The notes: generated by a model from the letters alone, not told the origin. A stretch of DNA of 64,000 nt from an uncultured Lachnospiraceae bacterium (GCA_934432885.1 CAKRYY010000005.1:19849-83848), one strand, 5' to 3'. Shown: positions 35,559-45,895, counted from the first letter of the stretch. Numbers and translations are program-made.

Positions 35559-36047
35559 ATGATGAAAGCGACAAAGAAGGCAGCCGTAAAGGAAGCGGTC
35601 AAGACAGAAGCGGTAAAAGTAGAAAGCGCAGTAAAGAGTGCGGCACAGAAGGCAGAACCTGTTGTGAAAGCGGCAGTAGAAAAGGCAGAACCTGTTGTAA
35701 AAGCGGCAGTAGAGAAAGCAGAGCCTGTTGTAAAGGCAGCAGCACAGAAAGCAGCTCCTGCTGTAAAGAAGGCTGAGGAAGCAAAAAAGACCATCAAAGA
35801 GACTGCAAAGAAGGCAGCGGCAAAGAAGGCTTCTGCGAAAAAAGCAGAAGTAGCTGCAAAGGTAAGCGTGCAGTTTGATGGAAAGACCTATACCACAGAG
35901 GATTTGGTTAAGATTGCAAAGGATGTATGGAAATACGACCTTAAGAAAGAGGAAGAATTCAAATCTGTTGAGATTTATGTAAAACCGGAAGAAAGCGCTG
36001 CTTATTATGTGATTGACGGCGAAGTAAGCGGTAAATTCGCACTGTAA
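35559..36047 (+). CDS. Lys/Ala-rich repeat protein with C-terminal DUF6465-like domain
   Basis: A 162-residue protein of unknown function. The first 110 residues are almost only Ala, Lys, Val, Glu and Pro and contain about three and a half copies of an 11-residue unit of the form KAEPVVKAAVE, like the tail of histone H1 or phasins. The last 55 residues form a compact domain (VQFDGKTYTTEDLVKIAKDVW and a final YYVIDGEVSGKFAL) shared by small Clostridia proteins. The start may be 35559 or 35562, both behind GGAGGAG. DNA binding or a structural role is possible but unproven. A strong terminator follows. Confidence 0.8.
   Translation: MMKATKKAAVKEAVKTEAVKVESAVKSAAQKAEPVVKAAVEKAEPVVKAAVEKAEPVVKAAAQKAAPAVKKAEEAKKTIKETAKKAAAKKASAKKAEVAAKVSVQFDGKTYTTEDLVKIAKDVWKYDLKKEEEFKSVEIYVKPEESAAYYVIDGEVSGKFAL
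35652..35768 (+). repeat. 33-bp tandem coding repeats
   Basis: Three full 33-bp units (35652-35684, 35685-35717, 35718-35750) and a partial fourth code for the repeated 11-residue AEPVVKA-type unit. The units differ by a few mostly silent or conservative changes, so the copy number may vary between strains. Confidence 0.85.
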
Positions 36048-36088
36048 AATATGTGCTTTGTAATAGTGTACATAAGGAAGTAAGAAAT

Positions 36089-36126
36089 GCCCTGAGGCAG
36101 CATAGCGCTGCTTCAGGGTATTTTTT
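36089..36126 (+). terminator. Terminator overlapping the convergent gene's stop codon
   Basis: CCCTGAGGCAGC (36090-36101) pairs with GCTGCTTCAGGG (36107-36118) with one G-U pair, followed by TATTTTTT. The last codons and stop of the leftward membrane protein (ending at 36113) lie within the 3' arm. Confidence 0.85.
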
Positions 36127-37315
36127 CTGCTTCATATTCTTCGGCATAGGAATCAAACACAAGGTCTTTGATATGGGAATCCTTATAGGATGCGGCAATG
36201 ATTCTGCCGGAATCCAGCGCAAGGTCAAGCGTTCCGTCTGCTTTCTGTATCAAATCGGTAAACTGTACGACAACCTCTGCATCGCAGGCGGTGCCGTCCT
36301 CCTGTGAAAGCGTTGCCAGATAGACAAGCTTTAAATCGTTGTTATGAGATTTTGAAGTTTCAAAATACTCTGGTCTTAAAACGTTCAGATAGGTCGAAAG
36401 GAGGCGCGGATTGCTCCATTTAAAGGTAGTCTTTCCGTTTACCCAAATTGGCATCAGGTTTGCCTCGCTGAAAATTCGAAGCCCATATTCATTTGCATCG
36501 CCGAGCAGGGAGGCTGCCGTTTCATGCAGAGTCTGCAGGTGCTCGTCTGAAAGCTCGGAGGCATCCCGCACAAAGCGTTCCCTGTTTTCAATGGAATACT
36601 GCCTTTGGTAATTCGATTCCTTTTCGCAGATATACTGGTTTTCAACAGCAAGGCTTTCGGAAAAGGAGGCGGTTATGGTAAAGGTATCGCCAAGGTCATA
36701 AAATGGCTTTTCTGCTTCAATCTGATAGGTAATAGTCTGCAAAAACGGGTCGCTGCTTGTATTTTCAAGGGAAACGGTAAGCTCGGGAGCAATGCCCTCG
36801 TAGGTAAGGGAAAGCGCATCAAAAACAGTGCTGACAGAAAGTGGCCTGCCCTCCGGCAGACCGGCAACCGTAATCTGGCAGCTGTCCGCTTTGATGCGGA
36901 GTCCCTGCTCCTTTGCAAAATCCTGATTGTAGACAAAATATACGCTGAGCTGGTCTCCATTTTGAAGCTTGCCATTGTCAGAGAGCAGTTCAACTTTAAG
37001 GTCATCCAGAAATGGACCATATTTTGCAGAGGGCTTCAGGGAAAGGTGCGCTGTTCCTTTGGTATTGTAGCCTGAATAGGTAACGGCGACATAATCCTCT
37101 AGGGAAACTGTTTCAAAGCTGGAATACCAGAATAAAAAGGCGAAAAGAGCAATGGCGAAAACAGAAAGGATTGCGGCAAGGATAATACGGTGCATGGAGC
37201 GCTGCTTTTTCTGCTTTTTTCTTTTGCCTGTTTTCTGTGGCTTGTCCGCTGCCTTTCCGGCTTTTTTCTTCTTCTTTTTTTTAGGTTCTTTTTCCTTATT
37301 TTTATCTGCTGTCAT
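36113..37315 (-). CDS. Single-pass membrane protein, function unknown
   Basis: A 400-residue protein with a very basic cytoplasmic N-terminus (two Lys clusters, residues 7-41), one transmembrane helix (about residues 43-65) and a large extracellular part of about 330 residues. The outer part looks beta-rich and may hold tandem Ig-like domains (segments GTAHLSLKPSAKYGP and DLGDTFTITASFSES), ending in a mixed domain. The family was not recognised. The start ATG 37315 lies opposite the hrcA promoter region. Its stop sits in the terminator hairpin of the convergent gene. An envelope role is inferred only from topology. Confidence 0.75.
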   Translation of the reverse strand: MTADKNKEKEPKKKKKKKAGKAADKPQKTGKRKKQKKQRSMHRIILAAILSVFAIALFAFLFWYSSFETVSLEDYVAVTYSGYNTKGTAHLSLKPSAKYGPFLDDLKVELLSDNGKLQNGDQLSVYFVYNQDFAKEQGLRIKADSCQITVAGLPEGRPLSVSTVFDALSLTYEGIAPELTVSLENTSSDPFLQTITYQIEAEKPFYDLGDTFTITASFSESLAVENQYICEKESNYQRQYSIENRERFVRDASELSDEHLQTLHETAASLLGDANEYGLRIFSEANLMPIWVNGKTTFKWSNPRLLSTYLNVLRPEYFETSKSHNNDLKLVYLATLSQEDGTACDAEVVVQFTDLIQKADGTLDLALDSGRIIAASYKDSHIKDLVFDSYAEEYEAEKIP

Positions 37316-37430
37316 GTTGTTTCCTTATTAAATGTGTAAAATATATGTAAAATGCACTGCACTCTCTAGTATAGGTGTTTTAAGCCCGATTCGTAAATAG
37401 AAAAATTTAAAAAATATTTTTGAAAAAGAA

Positions 37431-37459
37431 TTGACAATAAATATAGATAGTGCTATGTT
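37431..37459 (+). promoter_or_regulatory. Promoter of the heat-shock operon
   Basis: TTGACA (37431-37436), a 17-base spacer and TATGTT (37454-37459) form a sigma-A promoter directly upstream of the CIRCE element. Confidence 0.85.
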
Positions 37460-37473
37460 ATGTACAGAAGGTG

Positions 37474-37500
37474 TTAGCACTCATAACAGACGAGTGCTAA
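37474..37500 (+). promoter_or_regulatory. CIRCE operator
   Basis: TTAGCACTC (37474-37482), nine bases, then GAGTGCTAA (37492-37500): a perfect match to the CIRCE inverted repeat bound by HrcA. It spans the expected transcript start, so HrcA should autorepress the operon until heat shock. Confidence 0.98.
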
Positions 37501-37523
37501 TAACGAAAAGGAGGATGATGGAT

Positions 37524-38561
37524 ATGCAGCAGCTGGATGAGAGAAAAATGAAAATTCTGCAAGCCATTATCCGTAATTATCTGGAAACAGGAGAGCCAGT
37601 TGGCAGCAGGACGATTTCCAAGTACACAGATTTGAATTTAAGCTCGGCGACGATTCGAAATGAGATGGCAGATTTGGAGGAGCTTGGATACATCTTACAG
37701 CCGCACACCTCCGCCGGCAGGATTCCTTCCGATAAGGGCTATCGTTTGTATGTTGATAACCTGATGCAGGAGAAGGAAAAAGAAGTAGAAGAAATCAAGG
37801 GTATGCTTCTTGAAAAAGAAGACAAAATGGACCAGCTTTTAAAGCAGGTGGCAAAGGTATTGGCGGTAAATACCAATTATGCAACCATGATTTCCGCACC
37901 GCAGACCAGAACCAATAAGCTGAAGTTCATCCAGCTTTCGAAGGTAGATGCAAGACAGCTTTTGGCGGTCATTGTTGTAGAAGGCAATGTTATCAAAAAC
38001 AATATGCTGACGATGGAAGAAGAGCTTGACGATGAAACGATTCTGAAGCTGAACATTCTTCTGAATACACACCTGAATGGATTGTCCAGTGAAGAAATCA
38101 ACCTCGGAATGATTTCAACCATGAAAAAACAGGCAGGTATCCACAGTGATATTGTCAGCAAGGTTATCGACGCTGTCGCAGAAGCGATTCGGGGCGACGA
38201 GGATTTGGAGATTTATACCAGCGGCGCAAATAATATTTTCCGTTATCCTGAGCTTGCAGACCATCAGAAGGCAAGCGAACTGATTAACACCTTTGAAGAA
38301 AAGCAGATGCTGACGGAGCTGGTACAGGAAACGCTGGCAGATGAAAATAATACTGGAATTCAGGTTTATATCGGAGAAGAGACACCGATTAAAACCATGA
38401 AGGACTGCAGCATTGTAACCGCAACCTATGAATTGGGAGAGGGTATGCGGGGAACCATCGGTATTATAGGACCGACGAGAATGGATTATGATAAGGTTTT
38501 GAATACCTTAAAGACACTGACCAATCAACTGGATGACTTATATAATAAAAAAACGCAGTAG
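37524..38561 (+). CDS. hrcA: Heat-inducible transcription repressor HrcA
   Basis: Repressor of class I heat-shock genes; binds CIRCE. ATG 37524 (345 residues) is chosen because AAAGGAGG ends at 37514, giving 9-base spacing; ATGs at 37515 and 37518 are too close, and a longer frame from 37431 would include the CIRCE element. The N-terminal winged helix (LDERKMKILQAIIRNYLETG, GSRTISKYTDLNLSSATIRNEM) and the GYILQPHTSAGRIPSDKGYR motif are typical. The C-terminal GAF-like dimer domain ends with GTIGIIGPTRMDYDKV. grpE follows after 15 bases. Confidence 0.97.
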   Translation: MQQLDERKMKILQAIIRNYLETGEPVGSRTISKYTDLNLSSATIRNEMADLEELGYILQPHTSAGRIPSDKGYRLYVDNLMQEKEKEVEEIKGMLLEKEDKMDQLLKQVAKVLAVNTNYATMISAPQTRTNKLKFIQLSKVDARQLLAVIVVEGNVIKNNMLTMEEELDDETILKLNILLNTHLNGLSSEEINLGMISTMKKQAGIHSDIVSKVIDAVAEAIRGDEDLEIYTSGANNIFRYPELADHQKASELINTFEEKQMLTELVQETLADENNTGIQVYIGEETPIKTMKDCSIVTATYELGEGMRGTIGIIGPTRMDYDKVLNTLKTLTNQLDDLYNKKTQ

Positions 38562-38576
38562 GAAGGAAGAAAAAAC

Positions 38577-39170
38577 GTGGCAGAAGAATTGAAGCAGGAG
38601 CCTTTACAGGAAGAGATGCAGCCGGAAGCAGAAGAAGCTACAGCAAAGGAAGCTTCTGATAAGGCACAGGAAGATAAGCCATTAACCAAAGAAGAAGCAA
38701 AGGCGGCAAAGAAAAAAGCAAAGGCAGAAAAAAAGGATAAATCAAAAGAAAAGATAGAAGAACTGGAAGACAGGGTAAAACGTCAGATGGCAGAGTTCGA
38801 AAATTTCCGGAAACGTACGGAAAAAGAAAAAGCCCAGATGTTTGAAACCGGCGCAAAGAGCGTAATCGAAAAGATACTTCCGGTTGTCGATAATTTTGAA
38901 AGAGGCTTAAACGCCGTGCCGGAGGGAGAGCAGGATAGCTTCGCTGAAGGCATGAATATGATTTATAAGCAGCTTATGACAGAGCTGGAAGCAATCGGCG
39001 TAAAACCGATTGAGGCGGTCGGTACAGAATTCAATCCGGATTTCCATAATGCAGTGATGCAGGTGGAGAGCGATGAATATGAATCCGGTATCGTAGCGCA
39101 GGAACTGCAAAAAGGTTATATGTACCGCGACACCGTAGTGAGACACAGTATGGTGGCAGTTGTACAGTAA
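38577..39170 (+). CDS. grpE: GrpE nucleotide exchange factor
   Basis: Co-chaperone that drives ADP release from DnaK. The 197-residue product has an acidic, Lys/Glu-rich N-terminal tail, a long helix with RQMAEFENFRKRTEKEK, and the C-terminal beta domain with VGTEFNPDFHNAVM and ELQKGYMYRDTVVRHSMVAV. The start codon is GTG 38577 behind GGAAGGAAG. It is the second gene of the CIRCE-controlled operon. Confidence 0.97.
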   Translation: MAEELKQEPLQEEMQPEAEEATAKEASDKAQEDKPLTKEEAKAAKKKAKAEKKDKSKEKIEELEDRVKRQMAEFENFRKRTEKEKAQMFETGAKSVIEKILPVVDNFERGLNAVPEGEQDSFAEGMNMIYKQLMTELEAIGVKPIEAVGTEFNPDFHNAVMQVESDEYESGIVAQELQKGYMYRDTVVRHSMVAVVQ

Positions 39171-39211
39171 ATAAATAAGCAAAATCGTTTACAATGACAA
39201 GATGGATATAG

Positions 39212-41101
<1,890 letters not shown>

Positions 41102-41116
41102 GAGAAAAACGCAGGT

Positions 41117-41139
41117 GGGGCATAGTTGTTTTATGCCCC
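41117..41139 (+). other. Hairpin between dnaK and dnaJ
   Basis: GGGGCATA (41117-41124) pairs with TATGCCCC (41132-41139) over 7 bases, with no clean T run after it. It may stabilise or partly attenuate the transcript so that dnaJ is made at a lower level than dnaK. Confidence 0.6.
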
Positions 41140-41200
41140 TTATGCTGCGCTAGAGGGATAGCGCGGAAGAAACCGAAACAATATGGAAAGGTAGACCATT

Positions 41201-42373
41201 ATGGCAGAACAAAAACGCGATTATTATGAAGTTCTGGGAGTAGACAAAAACGCTGATGAAGCAGCGATAAAAAAAGCATATAGGGTTCTTGCCAAAAAAT
41301 ATCATCCGGATATGAATCCGGGAGATAAGGATGCTGAACAGAAGTTCAAGGAAGCGTCGGAGGCGTATGCCATTCTGAGCGACCCTGAGAAGCGCCGCCA
41401 GTATGATCAGTTTGGACATGCGGCATTTGAAGGCGGAGCTGGAGGAGCCGGCGGATTCGGTGGCTTTGATTTTAACAGCGCAGACTTTGGCGATATTTTC
41501 GGTGATATTTTTGGCGATTTGTTTGGAGGCGGCAGAAGAGGTGGACGCAGCAGCGGTCCTATGAAGGGAGCTAATCTTCGCACCAGCGTGCAGATTACAT
41601 TTGAGGAAGCTGTCTTTGGCGTAGAAAAAGAGATTGAGCTGACATTAAAGGATGAATGTCCGACCTGTCATGGAAGCGGTGCAAAGCCGGGAACCAGTGC
41701 ACAGACCTGTCAGAAATGTGGCGGCAAGGGTCAGGTGGTATTTACCCAGCAGTCTTTCTTTGGAACAGTAAGGAATGTACAGACCTGTCCGGAGTGCGGC
41801 GGCAGCGGCAAGGTAATTAAGGAAAAATGTACGGATTGTCATGGCACTGGCTATATTGCAAACCGTAAAAAAATCAAGATTACGATTCCTGCGGGAATTG
41901 ATAATGGACAGAGCGTCCGGATTCGTGACAAAGGTGAGCCGGGAACAAATGGAGGACCGAGAGGTGATTTGCTGGTTGAGGTAATTGTACAGCGTCATCC
42001 GATTTTCCAGCGGCAGGATTACAATATCTATTCGACTGTTCCGGTGTCCTTTGCAGTAGCAGCACTTGGCGGCGAGGTTGTTATTGACACGGTGGATGGC
42101 AAGGTAATCTACGAAGTGAAGGCGGGAACACAGACTGACACACGTGTCAGATTGAAAGGAAAAGGCGTTCCGTCACTGCGTAATAAGGATGTCCGCGGTG
42201 ACCATTATGTTACACTGGTAGTGCAGGTGCCGGATAAGCTTTCTCACGAAGCCAAGGAGCTTTTGAAGAAATTTGACGAACTGACCGGGGACAGCTTGAA
42301 CGCAGCAAAGCGTGCAGAAGCTGGAAAGGGCAAAGAGCCAAAGGATAAAAAGAAAAAAGGCTTTTGGAAGTAA
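41201..42373 (+). CDS. dnaJ: DnaJ co-chaperone (Hsp40)
   Basis: Stimulates DnaK ATPase and delivers substrates; 390 residues with full class A layout. The J domain (residues 5-70) contains the HPD triad in [11 protein letters not shown] Gly/Phe-rich linker with repeated GDIFGD units follows. The zinc domain has four CxxCxGxG repeats ([32 protein letters not shown]), and the C-terminal substrate domains carry [15 protein letters not shown]. It is the last gene of the heat-shock operon. Confidence 0.98.
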   Translation: MAEQKRDYYEVLGVDKNADEAAIKKAYRVLAKKYHPDMNPGDKDAEQKFKEASEAYAILSDPEKRRQYDQFGHAAFEGGAGGAGGFGGFDFNSADFGDIFGDIFGDLFGGGRRGGRSSGPMKGANLRTSVQITFEEAVFGVEKEIELTLKDECPTCHGSGAKPGTSAQTCQKCGGKGQVVFTQQSFFGTVRNVQTCPECGGSGKVIKEKCTDCHGTGYIANRKKIKITIPAGIDNGQSVRIRDKGEPGTNGGPRGDLLVEVIVQRHPIFQRQDYNIYSTVPVSFAVAALGGEVVIDTVDGKVIYEVKAGTQTDTRVRLKGKGVPSLRNKDVRGDHYVTLVVQVPDKLSHEAKELLKKFDELTGDSLNAAKRAEAGKGKEPKDKKKKGFWK

Positions 42374-42385
42374 GGGGAATTGAGA

Positions 42386-42431
42386 AATGCCGATACCCTA
42401 TAAATGTTAGCAATTATGGAGTATCGGTATT
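42386..42431 (+). terminator. Possible terminator after dnaJ
   Basis: AATGCCGATAC (42386-42396) pairs with GTATCGGTATT (42421-42431) around a 24-base loop that can partly fold. It lies just after dnaJ and before the Abi promoter. There is little T tract, so efficiency is uncertain. Confidence 0.45.
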
Positions 42432-42451
42432 TCGCGGTATAAAAGTGTGTA

Positions 42452-42481
42452 TTGACAACAAAGAGCAAATGCACATATAAT
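42452..42481 (+). promoter_or_regulatory. Promoter of the small RNA upstream of the Abi_2 gene
   Basis: TTGACA (42452-42457), an 18-base spacer and TATAAT (42476-42481): both hexamers are perfect consensus. The predicted start is about 42488, a few bases before the structured RNA. Confidence 0.85.
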
Positions 42482-42487
42482 AATCTT

Positions 42488-42540
42488 AACAGAACCCAAC
42501 ACGCCTCTCAACGATGCGGACCACGTTGGGTCTTTTATTT
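42488..42540 (+). ncRNA. Putative AbiF-type small RNA with intrinsic terminator
   Basis: A transcript of about 50 bases from the strong promoter would contain ACCCAAC paired with GTTGGGT (42494-42500 with about 42525-42531). These enclose a 24-base structured loop (ACGCCTCTCAACGATGCGGACCAC region), and a T-rich tract follows. The location directly upstream of an Abi_2 gene matches the AbiF RNA motif known from comparative genomics. The stem plus T tract probably ends transcription, giving a free RNA that may act as the antitoxin or guide-like partner. Assignment to the motif is from memory of its features and was not checked with a covariance model. Confidence 0.7.
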
Positions 42541-42554
42541 TATGGAGAAGATTT

Positions 42555-43430
42555 GTGGAGAAATATAAAAAGCAAAAACCGCCTATGTCAATAAGGCAGC
42601 AGATTATAAACTTAAAAGAGCTTGGATTGATTGTTGAAAATGAAGACTATGCTGAACATATTTTAAATGATATTTCATATTTTCGGCTGATAAAAGCATA
42701 TAGTTTAAATCTGAAAATAAGAAATGGCAGTTATTTCGATGGAGTAACATTTGAACACATAGTTGAATTGTATTTATTTAATGCAAATTTTCGGCAACTG
42801 ATTTTTGCGCAGATTGAAAAAATAGAAATAAATACCCGATGCAGAGTAGGAAATTATTTTTCGGAAAAATACGGTGTGCTTGGATATAGAGAATGTGAAC
42901 ATTTTTCCAGAGAGGATTATCATAAAGTATTTTTAAAAGACATAGAAGCAGAAATAAGGAGAAATGCGAGAGCGCCTTTTGTGAAAAATTTTCTGGAAAA
43001 TTATGAAGAAGGGGCGCTTCCATTTTATGCTTTGGTTGAAATATTCAGTTTTGGAACCCTGTCAAAATTTTATAAAAATATGAAAAATGAAGATAAAAAG
43101 GAAATTGCGAAAACATTTGGAATTGGGTATACATATTTTGAAAGCTGGTTGGAAAGTATTGCTTACGTAAGAAATATATGTGCTCATTATGGAAGGCTGT
43201 ATAATGCAAAACTGGCAAAGATGCCTCAGCTATACCGAGAATATAGTAAAAAAGGGATTTCTAATAATCGTATTTTTGCTGTGCTTTTGTGTATGAAGAT
43301 AATACAAAAAGCAGATAAGCATTGGAGAATATTTATTGACGAGATAGAAATGCTCTTTGATAGGTATGAGGGAATTGACATTCATACAATGGGATTCCCT
43401 GAAAATTGGAAGAAAATGTTGTACATATAA
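42555..43430 (+). CDS. Abi_2 (AbiD/AbiF-like) HEPN protein
   Basis: A 291-residue protein of the Abi_2 family, first known from lactococcal abortive-infection systems and considered HEPN-type RNases. The N-terminus (KKQKPPMSIRQQIINLKELG, then a SYFRLIKAY-like DISYFRLIKAYSLN) and EKIEINTRCRVGNYFSEKYG are family segments. The HEPN active-site motif appears as VRNICAHYGRLYNAK (R-x4-H, about residues 201-206). Start GTG 42555 is supported by GGAG at 42544-42547; an ATG at 42542 is out of frame. The gene is clearly more AT-rich than its neighbours, suggesting transfer. A strong promoter and small RNA lie upstream and a terminator downstream, so it is a self-contained defence or toxin module. Confidence 0.88.
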   Translation: MEKYKKQKPPMSIRQQIINLKELGLIVENEDYAEHILNDISYFRLIKAYSLNLKIRNGSYFDGVTFEHIVELYLFNANFRQLIFAQIEKIEINTRCRVGNYFSEKYGVLGYRECEHFSREDYHKVFLKDIEAEIRRNARAPFVKNFLENYEEGALPFYALVEIFSFGTLSKFYKNMKNEDKKEIAKTFGIGYTYFESWLESIAYVRNICAHYGRLYNAKLAKMPQLYREYSKKGISNNRIFAVLLCMKIIQKADKHWRIFIDEIEMLFDRYEGIDIHTMGFPENWKKMLYI

Positions 43431-43435
43431 ACAGG

Positions 43436-43466
43436 CGGCAGTCAGGATATCTGGCTGCCGTCTTTT
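43436..43466 (+). terminator. Terminator after the Abi_2 gene
   Basis: CGGCAGTCAG (43436-43445) pairs with CTGGCTGCCG (43451-43460), with one G-U pair, followed by TCTTTT. It closes the defence cassette. Confidence 0.75.
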
Positions 43467-43510
43467 ATGCTTTCCATTTATTCTTTTTTATAAGGAAAAA
43501 GCAGAAAATA

Positions 43511-44214
43511 TCAAAAGAATTCATCAATGCAGACTGTCTTTCCAAGCACTGTGCGGACAACATGAAGCGACAGCTTTTCATCTGCCTGCATGCTCCACTT
43601 AACGAGCGTCAGGCAGCGGTTTTCGATTTCAATACAGGTAATGCCGGAGGGGTGAATACAGCTTCCGGTATTGCAGTAGGGAGAAGCCTTTGTTCCAATC
43701 ATCGGGTGGTGTGTATGACCTGTAACAAGGATGCAGTGATGCGTTTTTGCCCAGCCAGTCAGCCGCAGCTCGGATATTTTTTTTCGCTTATTATTTTTGG
43801 CTGCACTGGTAGGGTCCGGGATGCCGAGCTTTTCGAGAACACTCCAGACGTAGCGTACGAGAAAGCGGGAAAGACGCCACAATGTACTGTTCAGCAAATC
43901 TACCTGATGGCCGTGTGTCAGATAAATATCGCGCCGGTGCTTTTCGTCCTGCCTGAGTGCATTTCCTGTATTCTTTGGATGGAACGGTTTTCCCAGAGCT
44001 CGTCGCCGTCGCCAAGCTCGAGATAGGTAAAGGAAAGCCGGTCATAAAACTGTAGGGCTGCCAGATAGAGATATTCGTTTTTTAAGAAATTGTCATTGGC
44101 ATTTCCCACACCCCGGTGGCAGTCACTGAACAGGACGTAGCGGGAATCTGCCTGCAATGGCAGCCGCAGCGCATGCGCAAACGCTTTAGAAACGCGGTCT
44201 TTTTTGATGTCCAT
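43511..44214 (-). pseudogene. Metallophosphoesterase gene with internal deletion and frameshift
   Basis: Two halves of one calcineurin-type phosphoesterase are in different frames. The upstream half (start about 44214, MDIKKDRVSKAF) has the metal motifs VLFSDCHRGVGNANDNF and LELGDGDELWENR, then runs into a stop near 43918. The downstream half resumes in another frame near 43950 (NALRQDEKHRRDIYLTHGHQ) and carries TSAAKN and the last ligand motif LVTGHTHHP. The segment that should hold the GNHD motif between them is missing. So there is an out-of-frame internal deletion and the enzyme is very likely inactive. The gene start overlaps the DUF4474 end by 29 bases. Confidence 0.75.
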
Positions 44215-45076
44215 TTTTGCGAAAAAATAAAAGTCGGCGAAAGAGCGGCGGAAGCAGATAATACAGATACAAAAGTCGGTCCATGGTGCAGGCAAATGGG
44301 CGCATCAGGAAACGGTAGAGGCAGCAGGAAAGGCGGTTCTGCCAGTCGGAACGCCATACAAAAAAGGCAGGACGGAATTGCTTTGCACATGGGGTAGAAA
44401 AAAGGATAGAGACAGTCAGCCCGCAGACACAAAAACAGCAGCGGTCGTAGCCGGCATTTGTAAGACCCTGCAGAAATCCGGAGAGCATTTCCTGATTGGG
44501 AAAGGTAATACAGGCGCGCATGGTCAGCTCATAGGGTCTGCTGTACAGACCGGGACAGAAGCCGGTCAGCCACCAATGTGTCTGTTGAATGGTAAACAGA
44601 AGCCGCTCATGGTGGTAGAGCTTCATGGACATGCGCAGAAAGCGTTCATTTGGGATGCTGTGAAACTGCGCCTTGTCATATTGTGTGGGAGAAAGCAGCG
44701 TATCTGCATAATAAACGCCGATTTCAGCACCGGTATTGATTCCATACTGCCCTTTCCAAAGCTCAATCAACCAAGTCCTGCCGTCATAATCAAAATAGAT
44801 TGGCTCTCTGTCAAATAAAATATGAAAGCGGGGCGCGGTCCGGTCGAACAGGGTGCGATAGCCAAAATTTCGCTGCCAGGCATCTGTGGAAGAGGTAACG
44901 ATGTCCTGACCTCCGCAGTAAAGGAAGCCAAAGGGACTTAAAAGAGAATATAAAATCCGAAGCTTTTTGCAGCATTTCATGCAGCGGATACGCCGGCAGA
45001 TCTGAGCAGCGCGCCAGCGGGCGAGCAAAAAGCAAAAAAGCGCCAGAAAGAGAAGAAGTGCCAGAATGAAATACAT
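44186..45076 (-). CDS. DUF4474 domain protein with N-terminal membrane anchor
   Basis: A 296-residue protein of unknown function. The N-terminus is a hydrophobic anchor (YFILALLLFLALFCFLLA) and the body matches the DUF4474 pattern: NFGYRTLFDRTAPRFHILFD, then YDGRTWLIELWKGQYGINTGAEIGVY. The C-terminal half is rich in Cys, Arg, Leu and aromatic residues, unusual for a soluble domain. Its ribosome site (AAGGAAG) lies in the 3' arm of a leader hairpin (45076-45132). It is paired with a phosphoesterase gene that is broken, so the pair may be decaying. Confidence 0.75.
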   Translation of the reverse strand: MYFILALLLFLALFCFLLARWRAAQICRRIRCMKCCKKLRILYSLLSPFGFLYCGGQDIVTSSTDAWQRNFGYRTLFDRTAPRFHILFDREPIYFDYDGRTWLIELWKGQYGINTGAEIGVYYADTLLSPTQYDKAQFHSIPNERFLRMSMKLYHHERLLFTIQQTHWWLTGFCPGLYSRPYELTMRACITFPNQEMLSGFLQGLTNAGYDRCCFCVCGLTVSILFSTPCAKQFRPAFFVWRSDWQNRLSCCLYRFLMRPFACTMDRLLYLYYLLPPLFRRLLFFRKNGHQKRPRF

Positions 45077-45132
45077 GTGTTCTTCCTTATAGATTTTATA
45101 CTATAGTATGTAACCTGAAGGAAAAGAACACA
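45076..45132 (-). promoter_or_regulatory. Hairpin covering the DUF4474 ribosome site
   Basis: In the leftward transcript a 5' arm (45132-45118) pairs over about 13 positions, with a 2-base bulge, with the 3' arm (45088-45076), which contains the AAGGAAG ribosome site and touches the ATG. A palindrome ATACTATAGTAT (45098-45109) lies in the loop. Translation may be reduced by this structure. Confidence 0.55.
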
Positions 45133-45138
45133 GAATGA

Positions 45139-45855
45139 TTATAAACTGTGGGAAAGCCAGCGCTGCAGAGCGGCTTTGTCATAGTTTATGACAAGACTGT
45201 CAGGAAAACCTTCTGCCTTTAGAAAAGCAGAAGCCATAGAAACATTTCCGATGTCACAGAGCCTGTGGCTGTCGCTGGAAAGGATGACCGGATAATCCAG
45301 CCTGCGGCAGATGGAAAGGATTTTGCGCAGGTTATCACGGGTATTGCCCCGATACTGCATGGGTGAAAAGGAAGTGTTATTGATTTCAAGAAGTATCTGC
45401 TTTTCTCTTGCTGCACAAATCAGTCTTTCGTAGTCGGTTTCATAACGGGCATCGTCGCAGTGCCCGATAATACGCACCTGTGGATGTTCCATTGCACTTA
45501 AATAGGCATCTGTATTCTGAAAAATATTGCCCGGTGCAAGGAAAGGGCGGTGGATACTGACGATGGCATAGTCAAGAGCCGAAAGGATATTATCTTCAAG
45601 ATCAAGAGCGCCCTGAAAGGAAAGAATACTTGCTTCTGTACCATAATATAGATGGACGGATTCACGGATGTGGGGAGCACTCTTTAAACTTCTGAAATAA
45701 GAAGCCTTTGCGGCGCCGGGAGTTGCTGGGCCGTGATCGGATATACCTAACAGGTAAAGTCCCTTTTTTGAGGCCTCCCGCGCCATAGCCTGAATGGTTT
45801 CAGGGGCGCTGTGACCGCTTGCGATAGAATGTGTGTGAAGGTCGGCGTAAAGCAT
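45139..45855 (-). CDS. PHP-domain phosphoesterase (YcdX-like)
   Basis: A 238-residue predicted metal-dependent phosphatase. ATG 45855 is used because AAAGGAG lies just before it and it begins MLYADLHTHSIASGHS, the first PHP metal motif; an upstream extension to 45921 is not needed. Other ligands are GISDHGPA, YGTEAS, IIGHCDD, LEINNTSF and LSSDSHRLCDIG, giving the trinuclear metal site. It closely fits the YcdX/histidinol-phosphatase-like group; the substrate is unknown. The gene lies 40 bases after the DeoR regulator on the same strand and may be co-transcribed. Confidence 0.9.
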   Translation of the reverse strand: MLYADLHTHSIASGHSAPETIQAMAREASKKGLYLLGISDHGPATPGAAKASYFRSLKSAPHIRESVHLYYGTEASILSFQGALDLEDNILSALDYAIVSIHRPFLAPGNIFQNTDAYLSAMEHPQVRIIGHCDDARYETDYERLICAAREKQILLEINNTSFSPMQYRGNTRDNLRKILSICRRLDYPVILSSDSHRLCDIGNVSMASAFLKAEGFPDSLVINYDKAALQRWLSHSL

Positions 45856-45895
45856 AGTGTTCTCCTTTGAAATGAAAAAGGGATTTCCATTACAA

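Noticed and set aside
35652..35750. CRISPR array at the 33-bp repeats
   Set aside because: The units are contiguous without spacers and lie inside a coding frame.
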